Source of the DNA: Aquilaria yunnanensis
Lineage: Eukaryota > Streptophyta > Magnoliopsida > Malvales > Thymelaeaceae
Reading direction: 5' to 3'
Length of the DNA: 64,000 nt
Assembly: GCA_039654915.1 (NCBI GenBank)
Contig: CM077596.1
Coordinates: 8,742,001-8,806,000 of the forward strand
Below, piece by piece: positions 1 through 12,157 of the stretch (position 1 is its first letter; every line of letters starts with the position of its first letter). The notes beneath the pieces are model-generated. The model worked only from the letters and a program-made list of their open reading frames with translations, was not told the origin of the DNA and made no database searches. The position numbers and the translations under genes are program-made.

Positions 1-554
1 CTTCTCAAGAAGGAAGATATAATACTGTAATCAATGATTTTTTATACAATTAAGAGAGAATTAGATTATGGAAAATAATAGAAGGAAAAGAATAAATTTA
101 AACTAGTCAAACTTTCCAAACATAAAAAGGTCAAAATTAAGGCAATACAATTAAGGGTACTTTTAAAATTAAAGTATTAAAATTTTCTAAATTGTTACCT
201 AAAATAAAAAATCCGCCACATGCCACCTTCGTCTTGCGGCTGTTAAGTGAAAAGTCTCTTTACTCCTTAAGTGTATCCTACTTTATATACATATATTAGA
301 TGAATCTATTAAATTTTTAGCATCTAATCAAAACATTATCATTGATACCTATTGGGTCTTGGCATTAATAGGCCTTGAAGATAGGTTGGAACTTTACTAA
401 GACTCGGTCCTTGGAATAAGCCTTAGTTCTGTAATTGGCAGCCCGTTGGAGTGCTGTTTATGGGCTAAAGAGTTAATAGGTCAACCATGAGCCATGGAAA
501 ATACACATTAAGGAAGATCTCCAAGATCTTGAAGTTGACCACGTAATGGAAGAA
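1..554. other. Non-coding flank left of the hAT element
   Basis: No reading frame here has codon structure or similarity that I recognise. The stretch is AT-rich. Its only notable content is a block at about 95-310 that is repeated near the right edge of the window, listed separately. The last bases (555-562, ccttcatc) may be the target duplication of the hAT element that follows. Confidence 0.5.
95..310. repeat. Dispersed repeat, copy 1 (partner at 63225-63470)
   Basis: Same-order blocks are shared with the partner copy: a ttttctaaatt-ttacctaaaata segment, a gccacatg-caccttc-like segment, gtgaaaagtc, and agtgtatcct followed by a TA-rich ttatata-attagat tail. The copies are diverged but collinear over roughly 200 bp and in the same orientation. 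The family is not identified. It could be a terminal part of a Helitron or another short non-autonomous element. Confidence 0.5.
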
Positions 555-562
555 CCTTCATC

Positions 563-3500
563 TAGGGATGGTAGTCGAGTGGGCAAAATCCATCACCAGT
601 GGATAATCAGCCGTGACAGATGGGTAAATGGGCAAAAATACCCACAATGATGCAGACATGAACACCAATTTATACCCATCTCACAGGTACAGGCAAGTGG
701 CGGGAATGAGGTATCCACTATGGGTAAACCTATTTTGTCTACCCGTGAAACCTGCCAAGGCTTGAAATACCTATATTACACTTAAAACTAATAACAATAC
801 TATACACTAGTTACCTGACCTAATGTCTTTCTTCTCTCCTTCAGTCATTTGAGACTAAACCTGTCTTTGCCTTTTCCATTCTTCAGCATCTAAACTCAAT
901 CCCGTAGACCTTATCTTCAGCCGTCCAAATTCAAGGTCTCGCCGTCTCAATTCCAGTCACAGTGTATCAATTCCAACATTCTCATCCTCAAATTGATGTT
1001 TTGTCTTTTCTCAACTCAAGTCTAGCATTCTCAATTTTTTGGATCTTATGTTGATTTACTGAGTCTGTGATGATGCGATGCAGCGACGGTGAATCTGAGT
1101 GACAAACTGAGTACAATTGCTGGTCTGCTGCTGCTGTTTTGCATTCTCGTGTGTCTGTTGACGGTAAGCCCAAGTAATGAACGGACAATGCAAGTCATGC
1201 GATGATGAGTCCAAGTCCGAGTGTCTCTCCCCAAGTCTAGGCTTCTTAAATTTTCTCTATGATTTCCTTAGTTTGTGATTTTGAAACTCGCCAAGTGATA
1301 CAATTGAAATTGTTCATTCACTAAATCAAGTTTTTTTAGTCTTGTTTTATTTTGGATATACTAAGTATCACTTTGTTTTTGATACGTGTTTGATGCGTTT
1401 TGGGAACACATGATAATGTGTATGCCTATATATGGTGGATTATAGTTGTTTACTAGAACTCAAACCTAATTATTACATAGGATTATCAACTGTTTACTAG
1501 AAAACTTGATTATCACTTGTTTACAAAGGATGTAAACTATGTACTGGTATAAAGAAATAAAAATTGTTGTGTTTCTTCCACCAAGTTAATGGTCCTAAAG
1601 GAGTTAATAGTCCACATAAGGCAAGCTATACAACATAAGTTGAATTATACAAATTTAGTTACTTGTTGTTAATTAGCTAGTCTTATTTTTCAATAAAGCG
1701 CATGCTTACATTAATTGTTAAGGATATTTGGAGTATTCACTTGAACATTATTGGTGGCTGGTGCTTGGAAGAAATCCACCGAACCAAGGATTATTGACCA
1801 AATAATTTTGTTTTCCCTTAATTGCAATATTTGCCTTTTGTTCATCTGTTCAAAAATTTAATTTGTAAAATATGTATTTATTTATTCATAGGGAAACATG
1901 TTGAGTGAAATGCCACCTCTATCTCAAGCTTCAGAACATCATCTTTCAACTGGAGGTTCCACACCTCAAGGCTCAACCCCTTAAGGATCAACACATCAAG
2001 CACAAAAAGAATCTGCTGCTCAAGTTTTGATACAAGGGCAACTTCACCTTCTACAATTTTGACCAACTTGACACTCCAAAAGAATCCATTACCATTTCTA
2101 GCCCTTCTAAGGCCAAAGATAGGCTTGAGTTGGGGTACTCAAGACCTCTTACATCTAATGTGTGGAAGCATTTCAAGAGGCGAAAAGTTGATGATACTTG
2201 GAAAGCTATATTTGTCTATTTTAAGAAAGCATTGAGTGGAAACACGAAGAATAAGACAAGTCATCTGAACAATCATTGGAAAGTGTGCGCTGTTTGTAAT
2301 ACCAAGGATATAAAGCAAACATTGCTTGATCCAAGAAAGAAGAAGGATGGACATGTAGCTCTTTGAACCCATACCTTTGAACAAGGGGAGGTAAGGAAAG
2401 AGCTAGCAACCATGATTTGCCTACATAACTATCCTTTATTTATTGTTGAACATGTTGGATTTCATCGATTCACACACGCCCTTCAACCGCTTTTCAAGCT
2501 TGTTTCTCTAAATACCATTAACAAGGATATCTTTGCCTTTTATGACATTGAGAAGGCTAAGAGCATGAGCTTATTGGAAGCAAATAAATGTAGGATTGAC
2601 GTTACGATAGATATGTGGACATCTACTAATCAAAAAGTAGATTCATGGTAGTGATAGCTCACCTCATCGATGACTCTTGGGTGTTACAAAATCAAATAAT
2701 AAGGTATAATTTTTTTCTTCATATAGAAAGAAAATCCTATTTTATTCAACTAGAACTAAGTGATTTTGATGCAATGCTTATTATTTATTTTATTTTTCTA
2801 CGTTTATATATGTGTCACATCCATATACAACTGATGATCTTTCTAAGGAGTTTGTTGATGCATTGGTGGATTGAAAAATTGATCGGAAGCTATCCACGAC
2901 AACACTTGACAATTGTTCAACTAATGATGCTATATGATTCCAATAATTTTAGACAAGCTTTCTAAAAAACATCTTTAGTTGGATGGAAAATGATGCATAT
3001 TAAATGTTGCACCCATATTTTAAATTTAATTGTCAAATATGGTTTAGAGATAATAGAAGATGCTATTGAAAAAATTCATGATAGTGTTGCATATTGGAAA
3101 GCAACTCCTAAAAGGGATGAAGAATTTGAAAGAATAGCTCATCAATTAAAAGTTCTAACAACAAATAAATTGGTTTTATATTCCAAAACTAGGTGGAATT
3201 CAACATATTTGATGCATTATGTTGCTTTAGCCTACCACTAAGTGTTTCCATGCATAAAAATCCATGATAAGAGATATACATGTTTGCAATTTGAAAGTGA
3301 CTGGAAGTTAGCTCAAGAAATTTATGAAAAGTTAAAATTATTTTATGTTGTGAGTGAGTTGTTTTCTGGTACTGCCCATCCAACTACCAATGAGTACTTC
3401 CTTATATATCAGATTAAGATAGAATTAACTAATTGGAGACTTTGTGGAAATGATACTATTGCATCTATGGCTAAAAGCATGTTGCAAAAGTTTGACAAGT

Positions 3501-4793
3501 ATTGGATTGATGTTAATTCTATCATGGCTATAGCAACAGTGCTGGATCTTAGATTTCAAAATGAAGTTGATTGAGTTTTTTTTTCACCTCAGGTGCTATT
3601 GCAAGTGTCAAAAAACTTTGCTATGAATTGTTTGAAGCATATGCAAATAATGTGACATCAAGAAATAGTGAAGATATGACTAGAGTGGCTATAGGTACTT
3701 GTGACAATATTCTTAATCAATTATCAAAATATGACGCCTTTGTTGAGGAAAATCAGTCCACAACTCCTAAAAGATCAGAGTTGGATAAATATTTGTCTGA
3801 AAGAGTAAAGCTAAGAATACTTGATTTTGATGTTTTGGCTTGGTGGAAGGTAAATGCCCATGATTATCCGACACTTACCTTGATTGCTAGGGATGTTCTT
3901 GTCATTCCAGTGACTACAGTTGTTTAAAAATCTACATTTAGTACTAGTGGTAGACTTGTAAGCTCACATCGTAGTAGACTTCATCCAAAGACATTAGAGG
4001 CATTGATGTGTGCACAGGATTGGTTGTGGGCTAAAATAAAAGATATCTTAAAGTTTATTTCACCATATAATTCTTTGTTGAATTATATTTTTATCATGTT
4101 TGTGCTTTCATGTAGGATCAAACTCAAATGGACATGTTGGTTGTTGCACTTTTTATGAGGATATGGAGGATGAGGAGGTAGAAATTATTATTTTGTTTCT
4201 ATAGTTTGCATGTTCTCTTGCTCTTTTATTTGCTCCATTTAGTCTACCCTTCACCTAATTATTCATCCATACACGACATGTTTTTTACCTATCGGTCTTT
4301 TGACCCTTCAACCACTTTTACATGCCATGACTCATTACTTTATGTTGTCTTTATTTTGCTCTTGGGCCTTTTGTCTTTGTGTGTATTTTGTAGGAAGATG
4401 TACCCATGAAGGCAAGATGATGAGAGAAGTGAAGAAGAGCATAAGATGATGCATGTGAAGACAGTTTCTTGTTCATGAATGTTGGATGTTATTTGATCAT
4501 ATATGTTTATTGTGCCAATTAATGTTTGATGTTTTATTGGATGTGGAAAATGACATGTTTCTTTTCTGACTTTATTGTATTAATGTGGACAATGAATTTG
4601 GAATGAATGTTTTATGTTTTATTTTTATGAAATTAAAATGACAGATTAATGTTACATGGGTTACCCACGGGTCACGGGTGTGGACATGGATATCTGTTGA
4701 CGGATACCCACGAAGTGGTAGGTAGGAAGAAAACCGCGGGCATGGATGGCAGGTAGGGGTACCCGCATTCGATTCGCCCCATTGCCCTCTTTA
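563..4793 (+). mobile_element. hAT (Ac-type) DNA transposon, decayed
   Basis: The ends are imperfect inverted repeats: tagggatggtagtcgag on the left, and on the right the reverse complement of cgccccattgccctct. They are flanked by near-matching 8-bp direct repeats, ccttcatc at 555-562 and acttcatc at 4794-4801, which is the target duplication size of hAT elements. Both subterminal regions are packed with short gggta/acccg motifs (about 600-740 and 4655-4770), as in Ac-like elements that bind transposase there. A broken transposase gene fills the middle. About six bases at the right end do not fit the inverted repeat, so the exact boundary is uncertain. Confidence 0.75.
1899..4047 (+). pseudogene. 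hAT transposase pseudogene (BED finger to dimerisation domain)
   Basis: Fragments in several frames line up in order with a plant hAT transposase, the enzyme that cuts and reinserts the element. A probable exon start follows an acceptor (tttattcatag) just before ATG at 1899. 2130-2366 is a BED zinc-finger region (SNVWKHFKRR, then TSHLNNHWKVC). The two cysteines expected before it are phenylalanines (FVYF), so the finger is probably dead. 2412-2651 holds VTIDMWTSTNQ. 2990-3240 holds CCTHILNLIVKYGL and KTRWNSTYLM. 3242-3574 holds the middle domain, ending near VLDLRFQ. 3571-4047 holds the hAT C-terminal dimerisation domain (ELDKYLSE, FDVLAWWK, YPTLTLIARDVL), interrupted by a stop before the STFSTSGR segment. 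Stops and frameshifts throughout make it non-functional. Confidence 0.88.
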
Positions 4794-4801
4794 ACTTCAT
4801 C

Positions 4802-7800
4802 CATGATGATGATATCAAAAGGCCATAAAAGGCCTTCCACAAAAGGGGACCAGGTACATTCCAATGCCTAACAACAGCTTTGACTTAGCTTTCTTTTCTC
4901 TAAGGTTATTACTGATTTAATTATCAAAGGGTCTTCCCAGGCACACATCTCCAAGATCTTAATCTTTGTCTTTTATTTCAGGTATACTCATCTCTAAATG
5001 TCTCGAACATCCCACTTCATGGTTCGTATATCAGTCACACACAGTTTTAAAAAATTATGTACAAATTTATAGTACTATGTAAAATGTTAGATGATGGTTT
5101 GTACGCATATTGCATGTGTGTAGCAAGTTAAAACCATCAACTCATATAAACCTCTTGAACTATTAAGGGTACCTGCTATCAAATAGTTCTGATACATAAT
5201 TCTATTCATTGTAATGAAACAATCCTAGTAAACAAAATCAATATTGGTAGGTTTCTCATGGAGCAGGTATCATTAGGTTACAACATAACTTAAGCCACTA
5301 AAAGTGAGTGTCGTAAGAACTGTCCAATTATTATATAATTAATTTATTTTAATTATGTGATCTAGATTAGATTAAACTTGCAAGCTAGAGTTAGGTCAAG
5401 TCTTTAGGTTCAATAATCCTTGGACTCCATAAGGATAAAATCCTAAGTACATTAAACCATAAAGAAGAATAGAAGAAAAATGTTAATTTTATAAGTCAAA
5501 GGTCAAACTTTGGCCAAGAAAGAAGGAATTGAGTTTCTAGAGTTGAAATGAATATCTTGGTAAAAATTTGAGCTCAATTTGACCAAAGATTGACTTCTTT
5601 TTTCTAAGGAATCAACTGATGGAAAAAATGTAACTTTTATAGTCAAACATAGTGAAAATGGGTTCTAAATGATGGGAAATGGTGCTTGAAACCATTGATG
5701 GATTTTGGTGAAGTTTGAAGTTAAATTAACCAAGTTTGAGACTTTTCTTGTAATTGAAGCCCAGAAGAGCATTTTGGTAGCTTTGCTTGGTCAAACCTAG
5801 TCGAACTTGAGACAAGCTGGTCAAACTATGGTCAAACTTGGTCAATAGCATAAAAATACAAGGCTAGAGTTAGACGAAAGCCAAGGCAGTTTTTTTATTG
5901 GAATGTGAATAAGTGTGAGTAAATTATGAAGGTGTCACCTTTTTACCCAAGAGTTGAGCCATCTTTTCACCCATCTAACCTTTGAACATTTGTAGGAAGG
6001 TGACAAGCTACAAAAGGGGATGAAAATCAACCCTTAAAACATTGGAGAAGGCTACATTTCCCTTGTTTAATTGTCCCAAATCACTATTAACCATGCACAA
6101 GCCCTAACCCTTTTACAACCTTAACTCTTCACCATTTTTCTATCCTTAATCATCCCTATCCCACCAAACTCAATCTTTTTTTCAACCTCTCTTTATTCTT
6201 CACATACTAGGCATTCAAACACTAAAAAAACTCATGAGAGAAAAAAGGAGAAATGATGAGATCTTGAGAGAGTTAGCAGGAAAGACTATATGTGCTTAGT
6301 TAAGGAGCCTTGAAGGAGCTTGGATGTTCTTCAAGGAGCTTTTAGTTTTGGTTTGTTTGTAAGGTGAGATTTTTGCCTAGTTCTGGTTAAGTTTATCCTT
6401 AGTTATTTTTACCTCCATGCTTATAATAAATCCATTTTCATGTGAATTTAAGGCTCCGAAATCTAAGGAAACTCATTGAGCATTAAGGGGGAGTTACGAT
6501 TAAGTAATTCTCTTTTAAGGTGAGGAGTAGTTTTGGTTAAATGGTCTTTTTTTGGTTGCTACCCCTAGTTTCATAGAAATGTTGTTGGTATGGTTAATTT
6601 ATATGTTAAATACAACGGACTCCAAGTAGAACTAGGACAGGATTGTTGTGTTTAAATTGTGAGCTTGCAAGGTGTTAAGGATAGGGTGACTAAAGGCTCA
6701 GTTCAAGGCTAAGCATGGCCCAAAGAGGGCATAACGTGGCGGACAATATGATGGGTGCTAGTGTTGCAGTCTAACCAAGCCCAGAGGTTTGGTAATATGT
6801 GTATGAGTGGCTTATGAAGAAAATGGTGGCCTTGGTTTGATCTTGAAAATGGAAACCTAATTGTCTCCAAGCAATGAGGATGAAAGGTGTTTAGCTAGCC
6901 ATCTGCCACAATTAGAGCCTTGCGCCATAGCCCACCATGAAAGAAGTGGTCTAGGGCATGAGGGTGGTAGTGATGGGAGTCTAGGGCGGTCCTAAGGTCA
7001 CACGGGTGTGTGCACTCGAGGGGCACTAAGGAACGTGCACAGGGACATGTGTGCCAAGCACGCACCCATGGGTTCACCCAAGGGTGTGACACCTACATAG
7101 AACTTGGATTAGGCCTTTGCGCATAACCCACTAAGGGGAGCCCAAGGTAATGCTCATGGACCTAGACCGAATAGATTACTTGGGCCACAAGTAAGTAAAC
7201 ATAGGCCTAATGGTCCAAGGGGCTCAAGAAGGGAAGACATACACAAGGACACTTATGATTCACATCAACTTGTTTAAAGCCCGTTGTATACATTAAGGGA
7301 GTTTAAGTTGGCAGAAGCTGGCAAGCTTAAGGACAAAGCCATGAACGCATGCTCAAGGGCAAAATAGAGCAATGGGTGTCTTGTGTGTTTATCTGTTTGC
7401 CCCGTTTGCTTATATGTGAAGTATGAAGAGTTAGGTACCAACTAGGACATAATATGATGATCATTATATAATAATCTGAGCCATAAAAGCTCATGGCACG
7501 CTTTTGTAGAATTATGGGTAAATTTTATGCATGCATGTGGTTCATTACATGTGATGTTAAAATGTTTTATTTGTTATTGAATTCCTCACTAAGTTTTTTT
7601 ATATACTTACCTTTATTATTAATGTGTAGATAATATTGTGATTGAGCCGAATGATCCATAGTGATTATTTTGTACTTGTTTTTTAGCTTTAATAGGAACA
7701 TATTACATAGATTACATGTCATTTATTTTTGCAGGTTGCATGCAAGCATGATCATAGTCCAACTCCAAACTAATTGGCCTTGTACAATAAGGTAGGGGCT

Positions 7801-8742
7801 TAAGACTTCATAGGTTACTCATTGCTTGGGTTTTCTCTTATGGGCTCACGATTATTTTGTAGCATGGTGATAGTAGCTAGTAAGAGGTCTACTAGTATTG
7901 ACTTTGAGTTATAATAAACCATGACATATATTATTATTTACTTTGGGTTAGGCTTATCAACCAATAACATTGCTTGCTTAGGTTTATAAGCAAAGCACAT
8001 AGATATTATGTTGTCGTAATATTTACTTGCTATAAGTATAGTTTTCATATATAGTTTAGCACAATATATTACTTGTGCATGCATGAGTGTTAAAATGTTT
8101 TTCTTACGTGTTTGCATATGTTTTATTCATGTTTTCTTTAACTTACACCAAATCACCATCTTAGTTTTGTAAACTTAAGTTTTTTATGAAAACTATGTAA
8201 ATGCTTTATTTACTCACAAGTAAATACTAAAAGCTAAACAAGTGACTAAGACTTACGTAATAAGTCTTGGTGAAAAAATTCTGGAAATAAGGATTACTTC
8301 GAGCTTATTAAATCAATGGATTAGGCAATGAGATAATCTAGCCAAATTAATGGATTGATTAGGTGTTAATTAAGATTGTTGTTCACAAGTTCAAGCATTA
8401 TAATCTAAAACATGACTTGACCTAAGCACCCATAAAACTCGATTAAACCTAAACTACAAGAAAGAAAGTTTGGGTTAGTTTAGTTTTCAATTTCTCACAT
8501 TCCATGCAAAAAATTAAATACAGAAAAAAATCAATCCATAACCAAAATTCAAAATTGTAAATAAGTAAACAACAACGACAATAACATTAATATGAAATCT
8601 TTACATCAAAGTTTGAATCCAAATAAAATCCATGAAACAATACAGTAAGGAACATAAAGATAACTCCTAGGTTGAATGCAAATAAAATTAATATGATAAT
8701 AGTACATTAAATCTTCCAATCTTATATTATGCCTACATGTGT
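4802..8742. other. Non-coding repeat-like DNA
   Basis: There is no supported gene. 5490-5850 is rich in ggtcaaac/ttggtcaa motifs. 6900-7100 is a locally GC-richer patch with repeated gggcac/gtgcac motifs. 7640-8250 is AT-rich. The layout resembles a long non-coding LTR-type or unclassified repeat; see the separate entry for about 5300-8270. Short open frames here lack any domain signature. Confidence 0.45.
5300..8270 (+). repeat. Unclassified long repeat 'X', copy 1
   Basis: The order of recognisable segments resembles, in reverse complement, the DNA at 46097-47985 plus 36330-36903. Both have a ggtttgtttgta(a)ggtga segment, a central GC-richer part with ggcac/gtgcac motifs, and a tail with a TTTACTCACAAGT-like motif. 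The copies are strongly diverged, no termini are certain, and I see no coding sequence. This may be a large LTR or a non-autonomous retroelement. The relationship is tentative. Confidence 0.3.
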
Positions 8743-10004
8743 CTAAGGGTGGTAATCAGGTGGTTCAGGCTAGGTCATTTAACTTCACATTTAATTGGGT
8801 TATCAAAATTTCATGTTTAGGTTAGGTTCAAATTGGGTTATTTGGCTTTGGGTAACTTTCAAATTACGTGAATTTTGGGTCTGTGTTGGGTTTGATCAGT
8901 TTTATTGCATTTATGTCAATATCAAGGTGGGTTCAGTTTTAGTCTTAGGCTTGGTCTTCAATATCGTGGTATGCTGCCTAACTGTACTACTCACCATAAT
9001 TAAATGGTACAAATGTTTTTGCATTTTGTTGTTATTTTTCACATAAAATGTCGCAGTATTTCACATGCCACTCATCTTTTATGTATATTTTGTTAAAATA
9101 TTATGATATACCATGAAATACTTTACGGTACATTCCGTAGTATCTTGTTTTTCACGCTGCATGTGTGAGATATTAATAAAATATAATTAATACACATAGT
9201 TTGACATAAATATTAATTTTATGTTTTATTTACAAATAAACTTTAATTTACAAATGATATCAACATAATTTAGATTTAAAAATTATTTTAATTCTTGCAC
9301 AATATAGTCCCTATTTTTTGGAATGGTCCTCTAAAAGACGTGTAATTCTTTGGTTTTGTAAAAGATATGTAATTCTTACACAACATAATATATATATTCT
9401 ATTTTTTATATTTTTTTGTACAAAAAATATTGTCTTTCATATATATTTTATTTATATTTAGGAAATTATGATGAAAAAATTAGAACACACGTAAAAAGGT
9501 GCAAGAAATTTCATTTAATATATTTAATATTAAAATAATATTCTAACTTTTCTGTTTTTTTTTTTTTTGCAAAAAGGGCAATGATATGTAATACGGTATA
9601 CTGTGTAGTATACTAAGATTTACATGGTGCAGTATACCTAGTGGTAGTAGTATTTAATACTTTGGTCTTGGGTGACCTTTAGTGTCCATACTTGGGTTAA
9701 CTAATCTAGTTGACTCATGTAAAGAGGTTTAAATATCAAGTCAATTTAAGCAAGCGTCATTTCATATTCAGATTATTTGGATTCAAGTCATTTCCTATTT
9801 GGTTAGTTTGATTAGGTTTAGGTCATTTGGGCTTGGGTTAGGATTATTTTGATTCAGGTTTAGTTCGAGTTTCACTTGAACCAAGATCAAGTTGTGTCAA
9901 GTTTAGTTTGGGCGTTGACCTTTTTAATTAATTTGGGTTAGGCTAGGTTCAAATTCAAGCTAGTCAGTGAGAGTCTTTAAGTTGGGTCTAATTTCACCAT
10001 CCTT
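8743..10004. mobile_element. Short non-autonomous hAT-like element
   Basis: The left end reads aagggtggtaatcaggtgg. The right end, in reverse complement, reads aaggatggtgaaattag, an imperfect terminal inverted repeat of hAT style. Imperfect 8-bp direct repeats flank it: acatgtgt at 8735-8742 and atatgtat at 10005-10012. The interior contains many gggtta/ttgggtt motifs near both ends, like the subterminal repeats of the larger hAT element, plus an AT-rich centre with a T-run near 9557. No transposase is encoded. Confidence 0.55.
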
Positions 10005-10012
10005 ATATGTAT

Positions 10013-10346
10013 GGTGTTTGATTAGGTATAATGATTATAATTTGATTAGAATTTAGGAATTAGGAATGAGTGAAAGTTGTAAGTGGATTAGGATACTGCG
10101 TTTATGCTTAGTTTGTTTGGGCTAACTAACTTATAAGTTGGGAATTGGGTTAAGGTTTGTTTGGATTTTATTGGGTTTTATAATCTTAAACTTGAATCAA
10201 CTTGCATATATATGGGATTTGGCTTTTCTAAACTCGACTAACAAAAACCTGAACCTTGCCGAATATAATAAGTTTAGATTAGTAAATTTTATGTGTTTTG
10301 CATCTTTGATGAATAATGGTAAATATTGATGGGTAAAACTATAAAG
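10013..10346. other. Non-coding spacer
   Basis: A short AT-rich spacer between the hAT-like element and the split LTR. The small open frame inside it has no recognisable domain. I see nothing else. Confidence 0.5.
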
Positions 10347-10351
10347 AAAAT

Positions 10352-10960
10352 TGTTGACACCCAATTTCGTCCGACCATCATTTAAAAAAAATTAATTAAA
10401 TTAAAAAAAATTAAAATTAAAAAAAATGAAAAAAAATGATAAAAATATATTTTGATGACAATTAGTTTAGGGGGCATTTTATTTTATAATATTAGCTTTA
10501 AAATAATAATATGTATGTGTGTGTGTGTATATATATATGTATGTATTTGTATGTGTGTATTAAAAAAAAACTAATTAATTATTAAGTATTTTTTTTTAAA
10601 ATTAACTATTAATTAACATAAAAAAAATTAATTTAAAAAAAATTAATTAATTAATTAAAAAAAAAAGAAGAAAGAAGAAGAAGTCACCTCCCCGCCTTCC
10701 CCTGGCTAGCTGTTTCTCCCCCAGTTGAGCCTTCCCTGGCTAGCGACATTTCACCTACTCTAGCGACATCTCACCTGCCCTGATCGATATCTCTCACTCT
10801 CTCGAGAACCTTCTATCTCTCTCTTTTATCTCTGAAATCTCCTTTCTCTCCGGGGGGAAAAAACTCTAACAAGATTGGCCTTTTCATCTCCCTTTCTAGG
10901 GCACCATACTTCTCTGGAGACCAACTCCTCTCCCTCATCTGAGCAAACCACCTCTCTCTC
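10352..10960 (+). mobile_element. TGTTGACACC-type LTR, left part (split by Element 1)
   Basis: It begins tgttgacacccaatttcgtc, a typical start of long plant gypsy LTRs. The same 25 bases recur at 63870. It is preceded by AAAAT (10347-10351). The remainder of the LTR continues at 21826 after Element 1, and its probable end at 23492 (gttgccaca) is followed by AAAAT. The segment contains A-rich and TG/TA microsatellite DNA (10505-10560), then a pyrimidine-rich leader-like part. No gag-pol of this family is present nearby, so a solo LTR is the simplest reading. AAAAT is low-complexity, so the duplication alone is weak evidence. Confidence 0.65.
10505..10560. repeat. TG/TA microsatellite
   Basis: A run of alternating tgtg, tata and tgta dinucleotides inside the A-rich part of the split LTR. 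Confidence 0.8.
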
Positions 10961-11784
10961 TGATGGCCAGGGGCCTCATCGTTTAGAGTCATGGTGACTG
11001 GTGGAGAGACTTCTGGGAGGAAGAACGCCTGGAGGATGGCTCGCCCCTGGGAGTGTGCCTGAAAGTCCAGAAATAAAGGGTTAGGAGGCCCCCGGAATGT
11101 GTTTCCGGGGGGGGGGGGAGCCTCCGACGCCCAAGTCAGTGGTGGCTGAGAAAGGCAGAGGAAATAGCATAAAAGGGGCTAAAGAGTCTCGCATGGTGAT
11201 TTTCTCAGAGTCTGGGAGTCAGACCTTTGCCAACCAACCTCTTGCCAAGTATTTATTTCCTGGTATTTATAGGAGTACCTAGCCCGTTCAGATCGCGACA
11301 CGTGTTCGGTCAGATGTTCCCTGAGTTTCTGCGCGTAGGGGACAGATAGCTGGTAGCAGGTTGCCTTGAGCCTTGTGCTGAGATGGGCCATGATGTGATT
11401 TTGATGGCGTCAGCGTGTCAGAGCGCCTTTTGAGGCGGCTTATGACGTCTGTGAAAGGACGTGTCAGAGGCTTCCTTAAATGCTTCCTTAAATGCTCCTG
11501 CCGTACTTCCGAGGTCCCTGGGCGAGGTCGTCCTTCAGGGAGTTCCGCCTTCGGGGAGATCATGTTCGGCCCGCAATAGCTGGTGCTTCTTTTCCGAAGG
11601 CGGTCTGTTTACAACCTCGGGGGGGCTAGTAGTATCCTCAAGTTTCCTGGCGTGCCGGGCTCGGAGCTCTTCGGCTATCTCCCGAGGTGTATGATCCCAC
11701 CTTTACTCGGGTAGCGCCAGTTTCTTCTGGCCATTCTTGTGGCAGGGAGTTCGGCCAGATAGAGGCGATAGCCTTTGGCTATCA
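10961..11784 (-). repeat. Element 1, 3' LTR
   Basis: 824 bp from TGATGGCC to GGCTATCA. Nearly identical to the copy at 21002-21820. A TATA box for minus-strand transcription (tataaata) lies at 11271-11264. A hairpin-forming inverted repeat (cccccggaa, 5-nt loop, ttccggggg) lies at 11089-11111. The G-run has twelve G here and seven in the partner. Confidence 0.95.
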
Positions 11785-11799
11785 CATGCCCCCCTTTGG
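11785..11799 (-). other. Element 1 polypurine tract
   Basis: On the minus strand this reads ccaaaggggggcatg, directly abutting the start of the 3' LTR. That is the expected site for plus-strand DNA priming. Confidence 0.75.
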
Positions 11800-11871
11800 A
11801 AAGCCGAAGTGAAGACTTCGGTTTTGCATCTCTTTCCAAGGTTGTTTTTGGGAGTCTCTTAGGAAGCTCAA

Positions 11872-12027
11872 CCTGTTCCGAGGATGCAACTCTTGCCCAA
11901 AGGTATGGGCTGTTCGGCCTTGGCCTGTTCTTTGGTGTCTTCGAGGCGGAGCCTGTGCCGAAGATACACCTCTTGCCCGAAGGTCATGGGCTGTTTGGCC
12001 ATAGCCTGTCTCTTGGTGTCCTCGAGG
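11872..12027 (+). repeat. 80-bp tandem duplication upstream of the antisense gene
   Basis: Two adjacent units, starting cctgttccgaggatg at 11872 and cctgtgccgaagata at 11952, each ending near ttggtgtcytcgagg. Element 2 has a single unit at about 50428-50502. The duplication lies between the polypurine tract and the G-box of the antisense gene. Confidence 0.75.
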
Positions 12028-12157
12028 TAACCTGCTTTTTCTTCTTGTAGGTCTGTGTAATGTCGTGTCTGATGGCCAAGCGTGTCAGTCCCAGCGACGC
12101 GTCCTAGCTTTTTAGGGATGTTAGAAGACGTGTCCCCAGTTTTGGCGCGGCGATTGA

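Noticed and set aside
1878..2066. Minus-strand 62-codon frame
   Set aside because: It is a shadow of the probable N-terminal exon of the hAT transposase.
6895..7092. 65-codon minus-strand frame in a GC-richer patch
   Set aside because: Low-complexity His/Pro/Leu composition from repeated ggcac motifs. No domain or gene structure.
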